This document shows, one piece after another, positions 7,875 through 18,841 of a stretch of DNA of 64,000 nt. This DNA is from Cognatishimia sp. SS12. Lineage in GTDB: Bacteria > Pseudomonadota > Alphaproteobacteria > Rhodobacterales > Rhodobacteraceae. A model generated the notes under the pieces. It did no database searches. It had not been told where the DNA came from and saw nothing but the letters and a program-made list of their open reading frames with translations. Position numbers and translations under genes: made by a program. The DNA is taken from assembly GCF_028369055.1 (NCBI RefSeq), contig NZ_JAQNCZ010000003.1, positions 62,001 through 126,000 of the forward strand, read 5' to 3'. The number at the start of each line of letters is the position of its first letter. The stretch's first letter is position 1.

Positions 7875-8953
7875 AGCTGTCCCTCCAGCTTGAGCATCAC
7901 ATCCGGGCGGATCACCGCACCCACAGCCGGGATACCACTGTCCTGCCCCAAAACGCGGGTCAGCGCATCATAGCGCCCGCCGGTTGCCACGGGTGGCAGA
8001 TCGGCATGATCGGCATAAAAGCCGAACACAAAGCCGTCGTAATACTCCATATTGGTGCGCCCGTAGCTGCCTTCGAATTGAATCGCGTTGACGTCAACGC
8101 CGCGTTTGTCCAGCGCCTCGATCCGGTCGCGCAAGCAGAACACCGCCTCGGTGATGGCGGGCATATCAACCGCAATGTCGCGCAGCCGCTCGAGCGCAAA
8201 GGGCAGGGTTTCGCGCACGTTCAGAATCGCGTCGATCAGGTCAACCTGCACGGTGCTCAGCGGCGGCTCTGCCGCATCTTCGCGCAACCGCGCGATCCGG
8301 GCACGCACCTCATCCGGGGTGCGCAGGCCGATAAAAGGCACGCCACTTTGCAGCGGGTCGCCATCCGCCAAAAGCGCGGCGCGATGGGGGGGCTCGGTGG
8401 TACGCCCGGCAAACCGCTCGATCAAAGCGCGGAACCGGCGCGGCCGCCAGATATGCCGTGTCAGCGCCGCCTTGCGCGCCTCGGTGGTGTCCAGACCGCG
8501 CACTGCGGCCAAAAGCAGGCCGATATCGCCGGTTGCGGCCCGCAGGCGCAGCCCGGACAACGTGTCTTGAATAAGCGCAAATACCTCAGCGTCGGCCGCC
8601 GCAGGATCCTGGCCATCAAACACCTCATAGCCGACCTGAGTGTACTCGTTGGCACGGCGCGCATCCGCTTCCTGCCGGCGAAACACCTCGCCGGCATAGG
8701 TATAGCGCGCAGGTTCGGCCCCATGCTCCATATGCATTCGGACAACTGGCACCGTGAAATCCGGGCGCAGCATCTGTTCGCCCAACAGGCTATCAGAGGT
8801 CACATAGGCCCGGGCGCGGATATCCTCGCCATAAAGATCCAGCAGCACATCCGCGGGTTGCAACAGCGAGGTTTCCGCCACCGCAGCCCCGGCCTTTTCA
8901 AATCGCGCCCGCAACTCTGCGGCACGGCTGCGGACCAACGCTTTGTTCGGCAT
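7871..8953 (-). CDS. hisZ: ATP phosphoribosyltransferase regulatory subunit
   Basis: The 360-residue protein is a paralogue of class II histidyl-tRNA synthetase that lacks tRNA charging and acts as the regulatory subunit of short HisG. The fold is visible in MLRPDFTVPVVRMHM (motif 2 region), YTYAGEVFRRQEADARR, EYTQVGYEVFD and the C-terminal GGRYDAL. The anticodon-binding domain of HisS is absent, which together with the neighbouring hisG identifies it as HisZ. The start codon shares one base with the hisS stop (TGATG), and the 3' end overlaps hisG by 4 nt, so the trio is probably translated as a coupled unit. Confidence 0.95.
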   Translation of the reverse strand: MPNKALVRSRAAELRARFEKAGAAVAETSLLQPADVLLDLYGEDIRARAYVTSDSLLGEQMLRPDFTVPVVRMHMEHGAEPARYTYAGEVFRRQEADARRANEYTQVGYEVFDGQDPAAADAEVFALIQDTLSGLRLRAATGDIGLLLAAVRGLDTTEARKAALTRHIWRPRRFRALIERFAGRTTEPPHRAALLADGDPLQSGVPFIGLRTPDEVRARIARLREDAAEPPLSTVQVDLIDAILNVRETLPFALERLRDIAVDMPAITEAVFCLRDRIEALDKRGVDVNAIQFEGSYGRTNMEYYDGFVFGFYADHADLPPVATGGRYDALTRVLGQDSGIPAVGAVIRPDVMLKLEGQL

Positions 8954-10452
8954 CAGACAGATCCTTCGCTTTGACTGGCGAGGATCTCGCGCACCTTGGC
9001 CACCAGATCGCCGCGCGCCACTTCAAACTGACTGGGGCGCTCTTTCCATTCTTCCAGCGTTGCGCTTTCAGCAATCTTGGACCCCAAGATCAAATCCTTG
9101 ATCTGAATGACCCCGCGCCCTTTCTCGTCGCCACCTTCGATCACGGCGATGGGCGAATGGCGCTTGTCCGCATATTTGAGCTGATTGCCGAAATTCTTCG
9201 GATTGCCCAGATAGACCTCAGCGCGAATGCCGGCATTGCGCAGCTCTGCCACCATGGCCTGGTAATCTGCCATGCGCTGCTTATCCATTACGGTCACAAC
9301 CACAGGTCCGCTGACCTGCCCGGACATACGCCCCTTTTCGCGCAGCGCCGCCAGCAGGCGATCGACACCAATGGAGACGCCCGTCGCAGGCACGGCCTGG
9401 CCGGTGAACCGCTTCACCAGATCATCATAGCGCCCGCCGCCTGAGACAGAGCCAAACTGGCGTTTGCGCCCTTTCTCGTCAAAAATCTCAAAGGTCAACT
9501 CGGCCTCAAACACCGGCCCTGTGTAATATCCAAGACCGCGCACGACCGAGGGATCAATCTCAATCCGGTCGGTGCCATACCCGCCCGCAGCCAGCAGATC
9601 GCCGATCTGCTCAAGCTCCGCTATGCCCTCCGCGCCGACAGCCGAGCCGCCGACAGCCGCGCGCAGATTCGCAAAAGTCTTGGCGACGTCATCGGCCTTT
9701 GACGTCAGAAACGCCAGCACCGGTTCTGCCTGGTCCTCTGACAGGCCCACCCCGTCGATAAACGCGCCAGAGGCATCCAGCCGCCCCTTGGTCAAAAGCG
9801 CCCGCACCCCGGCTTCGCCAACTTTGTCGAATTTGTCGATGGTGCGCAGCACATTGTCGCGCGCCCCGTCGCCCTCGGGCAGACCCATGGCCTCGAGTAC
9901 GCCGTTCAAAACTTTGCGGTTGTTGACGCGCACCAGATAGTCGCCGCGCGGGATGCCCACCGTTTCCAGCGTATCGGACAACATCGCGCATATTTCCGCA
10001 TCCGCCGCCACCGAGGCCGCGCCAACCGTATCCGCATCACATTGATAAAACTGGCGAAACCGCCCTGGCCCGGGCTTTTCGTTGCGCCAGACCGGCCCCA
10101 TGGCATAGCGCCGATAAGGCAGCGGCAGATCATTGCGGTGCTGGGCATAGACCCGCGCCAGCGGGGCGGTCAGATCATAGCGCAGGGCCATCCAGTCGCC
10201 CTTGCCATCCTCATCCGCTTCCTGCCAGGCAAAGACCCCTTCGTTGGGGCGGTCAACATCGGGCAGAAATTTCCCCAGCGCCTCCACCGTTTCCACGGCA
10301 GAGCTTTCCAGGGCCTCAAACCCATAGCGATGATAAACCCCAGCAATCTGATGCAGCATTTCGGCGCGCTCGGTAACTTCGGTGCCAAAATAATCGCGGA
10401 ATCCCTTGGGCGTCACCGCCTTGGGGCGCGGGGCTTTCTTTTGCTTGGCCAT
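8953..10452 (-). CDS. hisS: Histidyl-tRNA synthetase
   Basis: HisS charges tRNA-His in the cytoplasm. The 499-residue protein begins with a Lys-rich lead and [19 protein letters not shown], then shows class II motif 2 ([13 protein letters not shown]), the histidine-binding segment [13 protein letters not shown], and [14 protein letters not shown]. The C-terminal part (about 390-499) is the anticodon-binding domain ([14 protein letters not shown] through [10 protein letters not shown]). The length suits the longer alphaproteobacterial type. It heads the hisS-hisZ-hisG cluster and overlaps hisZ by one base. HisZ and HisS are homologous, so the pair looks like a retained tandem duplication. Confidence 0.97.
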   Translation of the reverse strand: MAKQKKAPRPKAVTPKGFRDYFGTEVTERAEMLHQIAGVYHRYGFEALESSAVETVEALGKFLPDVDRPNEGVFAWQEADEDGKGDWMALRYDLTAPLARVYAQHRNDLPLPYRRYAMGPVWRNEKPGPGRFRQFYQCDADTVGAASVAADAEICAMLSDTLETVGIPRGDYLVRVNNRKVLNGVLEAMGLPEGDGARDNVLRTIDKFDKVGEAGVRALLTKGRLDASGAFIDGVGLSEDQAEPVLAFLTSKADDVAKTFANLRAAVGGSAVGAEGIAELEQIGDLLAAGGYGTDRIEIDPSVVRGLGYYTGPVFEAELTFEIFDEKGRKRQFGSVSGGGRYDDLVKRFTGQAVPATGVSIGVDRLLAALREKGRMSGQVSGPVVVTVMDKQRMADYQAMVAELRNAGIRAEVYLGNPKNFGNQLKYADKRHSPIAVIEGGDEKGRGVIQIKDLILGSKIAESATLEEWKERPSQFEVARGDLVAKVREILASQSEGSV

Positions 10453-10528
10453 CGCTCATGTTTCCTTGGCAAACTGTCGTGGCCCGCACTTACCGCACCC
10501 CCCCGCTGCAGGCAACCCAAGCCGTGGC

Positions 10529-11011
10529 TCAATCCTCCTCGGCGCTGCCTTTGCTTTCATTGCTCCAGCGGCGGGTAAACGGCTCGGAAAAAAACATGAG
10601 CGCCAGGATCAGCGCCGTCACGCCCCCGGCGAGCCATAATTCGCCAATGCCGCAGATCAATCCAATGACGCCTGCGCTCCAGATGCTGGCCGCGCTGCCG
10701 GCCCCTTTGACATAATCACCCTCGCGATAGATCGCCCCCGCCCCCAGAAAGCCGATGCCCGTCAAAACCCCCTGCATCACCTTTGTGGCGTCCACGCTTT
10801 CTACCGTGCGATCACCTGAAAGCGGAAAATCCAGCGTCGCAATCAGAACCGCACAAGCGACCAGGGAAATGATCACAAAGGGGCGGAAATCCATCGGTTT
10901 CCTGTGCCAGAACCGCTCCAGCCCCAAGGCCATTGGCAAAACAATGGCAGCGGCAAGTTTCAAAAGGGCATTGCCCCAGCTCAGAGTGTCGGGTGCGAAA
11001 AGTTCATTCAT
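10529..11011 (-). CDS. MgtC/SapB-family membrane protein
   Basis: The 160-residue protein has four or five hydrophobic segments and the MgtC signature region: ALGLERFWHRKPMDFRPFVIISLVACAVLI, then GVLTGIGFLGAGAIYREG and AASIWSAGVIGLICGIG. MgtC-type proteins sit in the inner membrane; some aid growth in low magnesium or affect ATP synthase in pathogens. The role in this organism is unknown. The C-terminus is charged (SKGSAEED) and probably cytoplasmic. There is no good ribosome site before the ATG at 11011. It lies 76 nt upstream of hisS on the same strand and may be cotranscribed with it. Confidence 0.85.
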   Translation of the reverse strand: MNELFAPDTLSWGNALLKLAAAIVLPMALGLERFWHRKPMDFRPFVIISLVACAVLIATLDFPLSGDRTVESVDATKVMQGVLTGIGFLGAGAIYREGDYVKGAGSAASIWSAGVIGLICGIGELWLAGGVTALILALMFFSEPFTRRWSNESKGSAEED

Positions 11012-11095
11012 ATATCAAGACAATAGCGCGATCGCGGCCAAAGACCAAAACATGCGGCACTTGACGGCTTGCTTTGGGCGGCGTAGGCGACACCC

Positions 11096-11290
11096 ATGCA
11101 AGCCCTTGAAGAACAACTCGCCCATCTCACCCGCACCGTCGAAGAGCTTTCCGACGTGGTCGCGCGCCAGGATGTGGAATTGCAGATCCTGAAGCGCCGC
11201 GTGCAGATGCTCCTGGAGCGTGAGGCTGACCGCGAAACAGCCGGGTCTGGCGGCGTGGTCATCGGCGACGAACGCCCGCCCCATTACTGA
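11096..11290 (+). CDS. slyX: SlyX family protein
   Basis: This 64-residue cytoplasmic protein has the SlyX layout: an N-terminal coiled coil (about residues 3-42, with LEEQLAHLTRTVEELSDVV and LQILKRRVQMLLERE giving heptads of Leu and Val) and a short tail ending RPPHY, as is typical. SlyX proteins are widespread, with no firm function. The gene is divergent from the MgtC-like gene (84 nt between starts) and convergent with dnaE. The ribosome site is weak. Confidence 0.85.
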   Translation: MQALEEQLAHLTRTVEELSDVVARQDVELQILKRRVQMLLEREADRETAGSGGVVIGDERPPHY

Positions 11291-11326
11291 TCGCGCTTCA
11301 GCTTTTTAAAAATACTCTGGGGTGAA

Positions 11327-11348
11327 GCCACAAGGCCGCCCTTGTGGC
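11327..11348. terminator. Hairpin between convergent slyX and dnaE
   Basis: A perfect 8-bp stem (GCCACAAG and CTTGTGGC) with a 6-nt loop lies between the two convergent stop codons. The T-tract (GCTTTTTAAAAATA) lies on its slyX side, which would suit termination of dnaE more than of slyX. A direct T-run after the hairpin on the plus strand is absent. Confidence 0.35.
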
Positions 11349-11379
11349 TGAGGGGCAAAGCCTCTCGCCCAAACCGAGA

Positions 11380-14300
11380 TTAATAATCCTGAATATCCAT
11401 GATCCCATCCAGCGAGCGCAGCGCGCCCTTGATCTGCGGATTGATTGGGTATTCCTGCCCGGTGTCGATCTCAACTTCGCCCGGCAGCTCCGGGTTCATA
11501 AGGTTGAACACAACAGGTCCGCGCGGGCCAGTCTTGATGTCCGCGCGCGCATCATTCAGCACATTGGCGATTGTTGACAGCGCCTCGGGTTTCTCAATGA
11601 AAATGCGCAAACCGGCGGATCCGGCATCCGCCACCACCGCATCAATCGGCCCGATGGATTTCGCCAAGAGCTTGAGCTGGTCCGCCTCCATCGTCGCTTC
11701 CACCGTCACCACCACCTTGGAGCCGGTTTCCAAATGCTCGCGGCTTTTTTCCAAAGTTTCCGAGAAGATCGTCACCTCATAGGCCCCGGTCGGATCAGAC
11801 AGCTGCGCAAAGGCAAAGCGGTTGCCGCGCGCGGATTTACGTTCTTGCCGGCCCGAGACACGCCCGGCAATTTTGGCCACGCAAGGCCCGCCGCGCGCCT
11901 TATCGGTCAGCTCGTCCAGCGTCATGATCTTTTTGCGTTTCAGCGCGGGCATGTAATCTTCCAGCGGATGGCCCGAGAGGAAAAAGCCAATCGCCTTGGC
12001 CTCTTCATCCAGCTTTTCAGCCGGCAGCCAATCGGCGGCTTTGCTGAGGCGCGGTTCGGGCAGATCATCACCCGCCTCGCCAAAAAGCGAGACCTGATTG
12101 CTTTCCTTCTGTTCATGGATGGCGGCGGAATAATTCACCAGCCCCTCAAGGCTTTCAAACACTTTGCGGCGATTGCGGTCCAATTCGTCAAAGGCCCCAG
12201 AGCGGGCCAGCATTTCAAGCGGGCGTTTGCCGACCTTCTTCAGGTTCACCCTTCGGGCAAAATCAAAGAGGTTGGCAAAGGGCTTGTCCTCGCCGTCGAC
12301 CTTGCGCCCTTCGGTCACGAGGGTCATCGCCTCAACGCCAACGTTTTTCAGCGCGCCGAGCGCGTAAATCAACTTGCCCTCGCGCACGGTAAACGTCGCC
12401 TCTGAGCGGTTTACGCAGGGCGGCACATAGGGCAGCTGCAGCTTTTTCTTCACCTCTTCAAAATAAATCGCCAGCTTGTCCGTCAGATGGATATCGCAGT
12501 TCATGACCCCGCCCATGAACTCGACCGGATGGTTGGCTTTCAGCCAGCCGGTTTGATAGGACACCACCGCATAGGCCGCGGCGTGGGATTTGTTAAACCC
12601 GTAGTTGGCGAATTTTTCGAGTAGGTCAAAAACCTCAGAGGCTTTCTTGGCCGGCACCCCGTTTTCGGCAGCGCCTTTCTCAAATTTCGGACGCTCTGCA
12701 TCCATCGCCTCTTTGATCTTTTTACCCATGGCGCGGCGCAGCAGATCCGCGCCGCCCAGGCTATAGCCCGCCATGACCTGGGCAATCTGCATCACCTGTT
12801 CTTGGTAAACGATGATGCCCTGAGTTTCCGCCAGGATATGGTCAATCAGCGGATGCACGGATTCAATTTCGCGCTGCCCGTTTTTCACCTCGCAATAGGT
12901 GGGGATATTCTCCATCGGGCCGGGACGATAGAGCGCGACAAGCGCAACGATATCCTCAATGCAGGTCGGTTTCATGCGCTTGAGCGCATCCATCATGCCG
13001 GTGGATTCCACCTGGAACACCGCAACGGTTTTGGCGGCGGCATAAAGATCATAGGTCTTCTTGTCATCCAGCGGGATGGCGTTGATCTCATTCACCGCGC
13101 CTTCGGGCGGCTCATAAAGCGTGCGACCATCTTGGGCGATGTGAATATCGCGCCCTTCGCCCTTGATCAGATCCACAGCGTTCTGAATGACGGTCAGGGT
13201 TTTTAGGCCCAGAAAGTCGAATTTGACCAGCCCGGCCTGCTCCACCCATTTCATGTTGAATTGCGTGGCCGGCATGTCAGAGCGCGGATCTTGGTAAAGC
13301 GGCACCAGCGCATCCAGCGGCCGATCGCCAATCACCACGCCCGCCGCGTGAGTCGATGCGTTGCGCAACAGCCCCTCGACCTGCATCCCGTATTTCAGCA
13401 GCCGGTCCACAACCTCTTCGTTCTTGGCCTCATCACGCAGGCGCGGCTCATCCTTGAGGGCCTTTTCGATGGACACCGGTTTGACGCCTTCCACCGGGAT
13501 CATCTTGGACAGGCGATCCACCTGCCCGTAGGGCATCTGCAAAACCCGCCCGATGTCGCGCACGGCGGCCTTGGACAGCAGCGCACCAAAGGTGATGATC
13601 TGCCCCACTTTGTCGCGGCCATATTTCTGCTGCACATAGCGGATCACCTCTTCGCGGCGATCCATGCAGAAATCGATGTCAAAATCGGGCATCGACACCC
13701 GTTCCGGGTTAAGGAACCGTTCAAACAGCAGCGAATAGCGCAGCGGGTCAAGGTCGGTGATGGTCAGCGCATAGGCCACAAGCGAGCCCGCGCCCGAGCC
13801 GCGCCCCGGCCCGACGGGGATGTCATTGTCCTTGGCCCATTGGATAAAGTCGGCAACGATCAGAAAATAGCCCGGAAAGCCCATGCCTTCGATGATATCC
13901 AGCTCAAAGTCGAGCCGTTTTTGATAGTCTTCGACGCTCACCGCATGTGGGATCACGGCCAGTCGTTTTTGCAAGCCATCGTTGGCGATGCGGCGCAGCT
14001 CGGCGACCTCGTCATCGGCGAATTTGGGCAAGATCGGATCACGCCGATAGGTGGCAAAGGCGCAGCGTTTGGCGATCTCAACCGTGTTTTCAATCGCCTC
14101 TGGCAGATCGGCAAACAGGGTGATCATTTCTTGCGGCGATTTGAAATAATGCTGCGCCGTCAGGCGACGACGCCCGTCGGCCTGATCGACATAGGCCCCT
14201 TCGGAAATACAGATCAGCGCATCATGCGCTTCATACATTTCAGTCTTGGGGAAATAAACGTCATTGGTGGCGACCAGCGGGATATCCATCGCATAGGCCA

Positions 14301-14898
14301 TTTCCACAAAGCCGCGCTCGCTTAACTGCTCGGCTTCGGGTTTGCCGTCTTCGCCGGGATGGCGCTGCAATTCCACGTAAAGCCGGTCCTCAAACATGGC
14401 TTTGAAGGCGCGCATCATCTCTTCGGCCGCGGGGCGTTGACCGGCGCGTAACATACGCCCCATCGGGCCATCTGGGCCACCCGTCAGACAGATCAGCCCT
14501 GCCGAATGTTGCGCCAGCTCTTCCATCGTGACCTGCGGCAGCTGCCCGCCTTTGTCCACATAAAGGCAGGAGTTGAGCTTCATCAGGTTCTCATAGCCCT
14601 GCTCGCTCTGGCTGAGCAGGACAATTGGCGCGGGTTTTGGCGTCTGCGTGCGCCCGCTTGGATCATCATGCGGCATTTGCAGATCAACCTGACAGCCGAC
14701 GATCGGCTGCACCCCTTCCCCCAGCGCGGTGACGGAAAACTCCAGCGCCGCGAACATGTTGTTCGTATCGGTAATAGCCACCGCAGGCATGTCCATCGCG
14801 GCGCACATACCAGGTAGTTTTTTGGTGCGAATAGCCCCTTCCAGCAGGGAGTATTCGGTATGGACGCGCAGGTGAATGAATCGGGGATCAGTGCTCAT
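11380..14898 (-). CDS. dnaE: DNA polymerase III alpha subunit
   Basis: This is the replicative polymerase catalytic subunit, 1172 residues. In order I see an N-terminal PHP domain (about 6-210, starting FIHLRVHTEYSLLEGAIRT), the palm with the catalytic aspartates in PDFDIDFCMDRRE (about 402-414), the GPGRGSGAGSLVAYAL loop, a fingers region (SHAAAYAVVSYQTGWLKANHP), a helix-hairpin-helix segment and a C-terminal OB fold. In the PHP domain the first metal motif reads HLRVH rather than HLHVH, and DTNN stands where active PHP domains have DHGN. This is like E. coli, so PHP proofreading is probably lost and a separate DnaQ is expected. It is transcribed alone. Confidence 0.98.
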   Translation of the reverse strand: MSTDPRFIHLRVHTEYSLLEGAIRTKKLPGMCAAMDMPAVAITDTNNMFAALEFSVTALGEGVQPIVGCQVDLQMPHDDPSGRTQTPKPAPIVLLSQSEQGYENLMKLNSCLYVDKGGQLPQVTMEELAQHSAGLICLTGGPDGPMGRMLRAGQRPAAEEMMRAFKAMFEDRLYVELQRHPGEDGKPEAEQLSERGFVEMAYAMDIPLVATNDVYFPKTEMYEAHDALICISEGAYVDQADGRRRLTAQHYFKSPQEMITLFADLPEAIENTVEIAKRCAFATYRRDPILPKFADDEVAELRRIANDGLQKRLAVIPHAVSVEDYQKRLDFELDIIEGMGFPGYFLIVADFIQWAKDNDIPVGPGRGSGAGSLVAYALTITDLDPLRYSLLFERFLNPERVSMPDFDIDFCMDRREEVIRYVQQKYGRDKVGQIITFGALLSKAAVRDIGRVLQMPYGQVDRLSKMIPVEGVKPVSIEKALKDEPRLRDEAKNEEVVDRLLKYGMQVEGLLRNASTHAAGVVIGDRPLDALVPLYQDPRSDMPATQFNMKWVEQAGLVKFDFLGLKTLTVIQNAVDLIKGEGRDIHIAQDGRTLYEPPEGAVNEINAIPLDDKKTYDLYAAAKTVAVFQVESTGMMDALKRMKPTCIEDIVALVALYRPGPMENIPTYCEVKNGQREIESVHPLIDHILAETQGIIVYQEQVMQIAQVMAGYSLGGADLLRRAMGKKIKEAMDAERPKFEKGAAENGVPAKKASEVFDLLEKFANYGFNKSHAAAYAVVSYQTGWLKANHPVEFMGGVMNCDIHLTDKLAIYFEEVKKKLQLPYVPPCVNRSEATFTVREGKLIYALGALKNVGVEAMTLVTEGRKVDGEDKPFANLFDFARRVNLKKVGKRPLEMLARSGAFDELDRNRRKVFESLEGLVNYSAAIHEQKESNQVSLFGEAGDDLPEPRLSKAADWLPAEKLDEEAKAIGFFLSGHPLEDYMPALKRKKIMTLDELTDKARGGPCVAKIAGRVSGRQERKSARGNRFAFAQLSDPTGAYEVTIFSETLEKSREHLETGSKVVVTVEATMEADQLKLLAKSIGPIDAVVADAGSAGLRIFIEKPEALSTIANVLNDARADIKTGPRGPVVFNLMNPELPGEVEIDTGQEYPINPQIKGALRSLDGIMDIQDY

Positions 14899-15170
14899 GG
14901 CCGCACCCTACCGCAGCTTGGAGGGCGAAGAAATGATCCTTTCGATCTGTATTGCCACCTCTGCCTCCGCGCCGCCCGGATGGGCCCAGACGGCCTGCCT
15001 AAAAACGCGCCGGAGCCACGCTTCGCTTGAAACGCGACCCAAGTTTTTCTTGTCATAGGCGCAACTCCGTCCTTAGAGTTACCCAATAGGTGCACAACGC
15101 CGCCCCTTTTCTACGTCGCATCGAACGGGGGCAGATCGGCAAAGTTTGGGTAAGGCGACAGGTTTCTTTG

Positions 15171-16541
15171 ATGGACATCACGTTTCTTCTGAATGGAGAG
15201 ACCGTCACACTGACGCAGGTCAAACCGACGATGACGCTGCTGGAGTGGCTGCGCGAGCATCGGGGCCTTACCGGGACCAAAGAGGGCTGCAACGAAGGCG
15301 ATTGCGGGGCCTGTTCGGTCACGGTGCAGGACCAGGATGGCCTCCATGCGCTGAACGCCTGCATTCTGTTCCTCCCGCAACTGCAGGGCAAAGCCGTGCG
15401 CACAGTCGAAGGGTTTGCGGCGCAGGATGGCACGTTGCATCCGGTCCAAGAGGCGATGATCACGCACCATGGCAGCCAATGCGGTTTCTGCACGCCGGGG
15501 TTTGTCGCCTCTCTGGTCGCTGCGCACAGCAATGGCGCGCGCGATTTTGATGACCAGCTTGCCGGTAATCTCTGCCGCTGCACCGGCTATGCGCCCATCA
15601 TCCGCGCCGCCGAGGACGCCGCCGAAGCGCCCGTGCCCGAGTGGCTGACAGACGCCCTGCCCAGCGCAGTTGAAGAGCCTGAGCGCGAGCCGCTGCAACC
15701 GGAAAGCAGCGATGCTCTGGCGCGGCTTTATGCCCAAATGCCAGAGGCCACACTTGTGGCCGGGGCGACAGATGTGGGGCTTTGGGTCACAAAATCCCTG
15801 CGCGATCTGCACCCGGTGATTTTCTTGAATCGCTGCGCTGATCTGCGCGATGTGAAAGTCACCGGCAAAGAAATCACGCTCGGCGCGATGGTCACGATGC
15901 GCAAAATGCGCGATGTGATGGCCCCGCTGCATCCCAGCTATGGCGAGATGCTGCGCCGCTTTGCCAGCACCCAGATCCGCAATGCCGCGACCATCGGCGG
16001 TAATATCGCCAATGGCTCCCCCATTGGGGATAACGCCCCGGCCCTGATCGCGCTTGGCGCAACCTTGCATCTGCGCAAGGGCGAGGAAACGCGCGCCCTG
16101 CCGCTTGAAGACTTCTTCATCGCCTACGGCAAGCAGGATCGCGCGCCGGGCGAGTTCGTCGAAAAGCTGGTGATCCCCCGGCAGGCCGATCGCCTCAAGG
16201 TCTATAAGCTCTCCAAGCGGTTTGATCAGGATATTTCAGCGGTTTTGGGAGCGTTTAACATCACCGTCAAACGCAGCAAAGTCAGCGCCGCCCGCATCGC
16301 CTTTGGTGGCATGGCCGGGGTGCCCAAACGCGCCGCAGCGGTCGAAGCGGCCCTGATCGGCCAGCCCTGGAATGAAGAGACCATCGCCAATGCCTGGAAA
16401 GCCTGGCAGCAGGATTTTGAACCGCTCAGCGACATGCGGGCCTCGGCCCGCTACCGCCTGGACGCGGCGCGCAACATGCTGACACGCTATTTTCTGGAAG
16501 ATCTCGGGGCAGAAACCTCAGTTCTGGCGGTGCGGCCATGA
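15171..16541 (+). CDS. xdhA: Xanthine dehydrogenase small subunit (2Fe-2S and FAD)
   Basis: This is the electron-transfer subunit of the molybdenum enzyme that oxidises hypoxanthine and xanthine to urate. The 456-residue protein starts with a plant-ferredoxin-like 2Fe-2S domain (Cys40, 45, 48 and 64 in [14 protein letters not shown] and LNAC). A second 2Fe-2S domain follows (QCGFCTPGF and [10 protein letters not shown]), then the FAD domain with [15 protein letters not shown] chose the ATG at 15171 because the ferredoxin fold begins there; upstream residues do not match. It heads an operon with xdhB, xdhC and four transporter genes, each joined by overlaps or short gaps up to the second permease. 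Confidence 0.96.
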   Translation: MDITFLLNGETVTLTQVKPTMTLLEWLREHRGLTGTKEGCNEGDCGACSVTVQDQDGLHALNACILFLPQLQGKAVRTVEGFAAQDGTLHPVQEAMITHHGSQCGFCTPGFVASLVAAHSNGARDFDDQLAGNLCRCTGYAPIIRAAEDAAEAPVPEWLTDALPSAVEEPEREPLQPESSDALARLYAQMPEATLVAGATDVGLWVTKSLRDLHPVIFLNRCADLRDVKVTGKEITLGAMVTMRKMRDVMAPLHPSYGEMLRRFASTQIRNAATIGGNIANGSPIGDNAPALIALGATLHLRKGEETRALPLEDFFIAYGKQDRAPGEFVEKLVIPRQADRLKVYKLSKRFDQDISAVLGAFNITVKRSKVSAARIAFGGMAGVPKRAAAVEAALIGQPWNEETIANAWKAWQQDFEPLSDMRASARYRLDAARNMLTRYFLEDLGAETSVLAVRP

Positions 16542-18841
16542 GTGTCGCCAAACCCCTACCCCACGACAGTGCCCGGCAGCATGTGACCGGGCAGGCCCGC
16601 TATGTTGACGACATTCCGGTGCCGCGCAACTGCCTGCATCTGGCTTTTGGCCTTGCCACCATCGCCAAGGGCCGCGTCACCGACATGGACCTCAGCGCGG
16701 TGCGCGCGGCCCCCGGCGTGCGCCTTGTGCTGACGGCGGATGATCTGCCTTTTGCCAATGATGTCAGCCCCTCGGCCCATGACGAACCGCTGCTGTCGGA
16801 TGGCAGCGTGCATTATTTGGGCCAGCCGCTGTTTCTGGTGATTGCCGACAGCCATCTGGCTGCGCGCAAAGCCGCGCGCAAAGGCGAGATCAGCTATCGC
16901 GAAGATACGCCTATTTTGACGATAGATCAGGCTATGGCTGCTGACAGCCGTTTTGAAGATGGCCCGCGGATTTGGGCGCGCGGTGACGCCGCCGCCGCCC
17001 TCAAAAGCGCACCGCACCAACTGTCGGGGACACTGGAAGTCGCGGGACAGGAACATTTCTACCTTGAAGGACAAGCTGCGCTGGCGCAGGTGCAGGACAA
17101 TGGCGATATGGTGGTGCAAAGCTCCACCCAGCATCCGACCGAAATTCAGCATAAAGTGGCTGAAGCCCTTGGCAAACCGATGCACGCCGTGCGCGTGGAA
17201 ACCCGGCGCATGGGCGGCGGATTTGGTGGCAAGGAAAGTCAGGGCAATGCGCTGGCGGTAAGCTGCGCGGTGGCCAGTGCCATCACCGGCATGGCCTGCA
17301 AAATGCGCTATGACCGTGACGATGACATGATCATCACCGGCAAACGCCACGATTTCCGCATTCACTATACCGTGGGCCATGACGATCAGGGCCGGGTTTT
17401 GGGGCTGGAGTTTGTGCAGCTTGCGCGCTGCGGTTGGGCGCAAGACCTGTCGCTGCCCGTCGCGGACCGCGCGATGCTGCACGCAGACAATGCCTATCGC
17501 TTGCCAGATATCCGCATTGAAAGCCATCGGCTAAAGACAAACACACAATCGGCCACCGCCTTTCGCGGATTTGGCGGCCCCCAAGGCATGCTGGGGATTG
17601 AGCGGGTGATGGATCACATCGCCCATGATCTGGGGCTTGACCCTTTGGCCGTGCGGCAGATCAATTTTTACGACGAAACTGGCGCGACAGAAGGAGACGC
17701 GGCGCAGCGCAACGTCACCCCATATGGGCAACAGGTGACGGACTTTGTGCTGCATGATCTTGTGGCCAAACTGCGTGACAGCGCCGATTACGATGCACGG
17801 CGGGCGGCGATTGCAGACTGGAACGAGGACAGCCCGGTTCTGAAAAAAGGCATCGCGCTGACGCCGGTGAAATTTGGCATCTCTTTCACATTGACCCACC
17901 TCAACCAAGCCGGGGCATTGGTGCATGTCTATCAGGACGGCTCCGTTCAGCTCAATCATGGCGGCACCGAAATGGGTCAGGGCCTTAATCAGAAGGTGGC
18001 GCAGGTCGCCGCCAGCCGTTTTGGCGTCGGCATGGAGAGCCTGCGCATCACCGCAACCGACACTGGCAAAGTGCCCAATACCTCGGCCACGGCGGCCAGT
18101 TCTGGCAGCGACCTGAATGGCATGGCGGTCAAAAACGCCTGTGATCTGATCCGCGCCCGGATGAGTGATTTTCTCGGCTCCCATTTGGGCTGCCCGGCGG
18201 ATGAAATCAATTTTGCCGGCGGTCTGGTGCATGCAGGCGACAATGTTCTGACCTTCGCGCAGGCGGCGCAGCTGTGCTACGAAAACCGCATCAGCCTCTC
18301 GGCCACGGGGTTTTATAAGACCCCGAAGCTACAGTGGGACCGGCTAAAGGGCGACGGGCGGCCGTTTTACTATTTCGCCTATGGCGCAGCCGTCACCGAA
18401 GTGGTGATAGATACGCTGACTGGGGAAAACCGTGTTCTGCGCTGCGATATCCTGCATGATGCCGGCAGCTCGCTGAACCCGGCGATTGATATCGGCCAGG
18501 TCGAAGGCGGCTATGTGCAGGGCCTCGGCTGGCTCACGACGGAAGAATTGGTTTGGGACACGACAGGCCATCTGCGCACCCATGCGCCCAGCACTTACAA
18601 GATCCCGGCCTGTTCGGATCGACCCGAGGTGTTCAACGTCGCGCTGTATGACAACGAAAATGCTGAGAACACGATTTACCGCTCCAAGGCCGTGGGGGAG
18701 CCGCCGCTGATGCTGGGCATCTCGGCGCTGATGGCCCTCTCCGATGCGGTTGCGGCCTGCGGGGCCAGCTACCCCGACCTGCAAAGCCCTGCGACGCCAG
18801 AGAAAATCCTCAGCGCAGTACAACGGGTGCAAGATGTTTGA
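16538..18841 (+). CDS. xdhB: Xanthine dehydrogenase large (molybdopterin) subunit
   Basis: This 767-residue subunit binds the molybdenum cofactor and the purine. Hallmarks are [19 protein letters not shown] near the start, [13 protein letters not shown], the [11 protein letters not shown] loop that carries a substrate-binding Arg and an adjacent Phe, [12 protein letters not shown], and [11 protein letters not shown] near the C-terminus, whose Glu is the general base. The start overlaps xdhA by 4 nt (ATGA) and the end overlaps xdhC by 8 nt. The XdhA/XdhB split and the following XdhC match the Rhodobacter-type xdhABC cluster. Confidence 0.97.
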   Translation: MSVAKPLPHDSARQHVTGQARYVDDIPVPRNCLHLAFGLATIAKGRVTDMDLSAVRAAPGVRLVLTADDLPFANDVSPSAHDEPLLSDGSVHYLGQPLFLVIADSHLAARKAARKGEISYREDTPILTIDQAMAADSRFEDGPRIWARGDAAAALKSAPHQLSGTLEVAGQEHFYLEGQAALAQVQDNGDMVVQSSTQHPTEIQHKVAEALGKPMHAVRVETRRMGGGFGGKESQGNALAVSCAVASAITGMACKMRYDRDDDMIITGKRHDFRIHYTVGHDDQGRVLGLEFVQLARCGWAQDLSLPVADRAMLHADNAYRLPDIRIESHRLKTNTQSATAFRGFGGPQGMLGIERVMDHIAHDLGLDPLAVRQINFYDETGATEGDAAQRNVTPYGQQVTDFVLHDLVAKLRDSADYDARRAAIADWNEDSPVLKKGIALTPVKFGISFTLTHLNQAGALVHVYQDGSVQLNHGGTEMGQGLNQKVAQVAASRFGVGMESLRITATDTGKVPNTSATAASSGSDLNGMAVKNACDLIRARMSDFLGSHLGCPADEINFAGGLVHAGDNVLTFAQAAQLCYENRISLSATGFYKTPKLQWDRLKGDGRPFYYFAYGAAVTEVVIDTLTGENRVLRCDILHDAGSSLNPAIDIGQVEGGYVQGLGWLTTEELVWDTTGHLRTHAPSTYKIPACSDRPEVFNVALYDNENAENTIYRSKAVGEPPLMLGISALMALSDAVAACGASYPDLQSPATPEKILSAVQRVQDV

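Noticed and set aside
13261-14325. Long open frame on the plus strand
   Set aside because: It lies wholly antisense to dnaE; its residues show no family pattern. Antisense frames of this length are common opposite GC-rich coding DNA.
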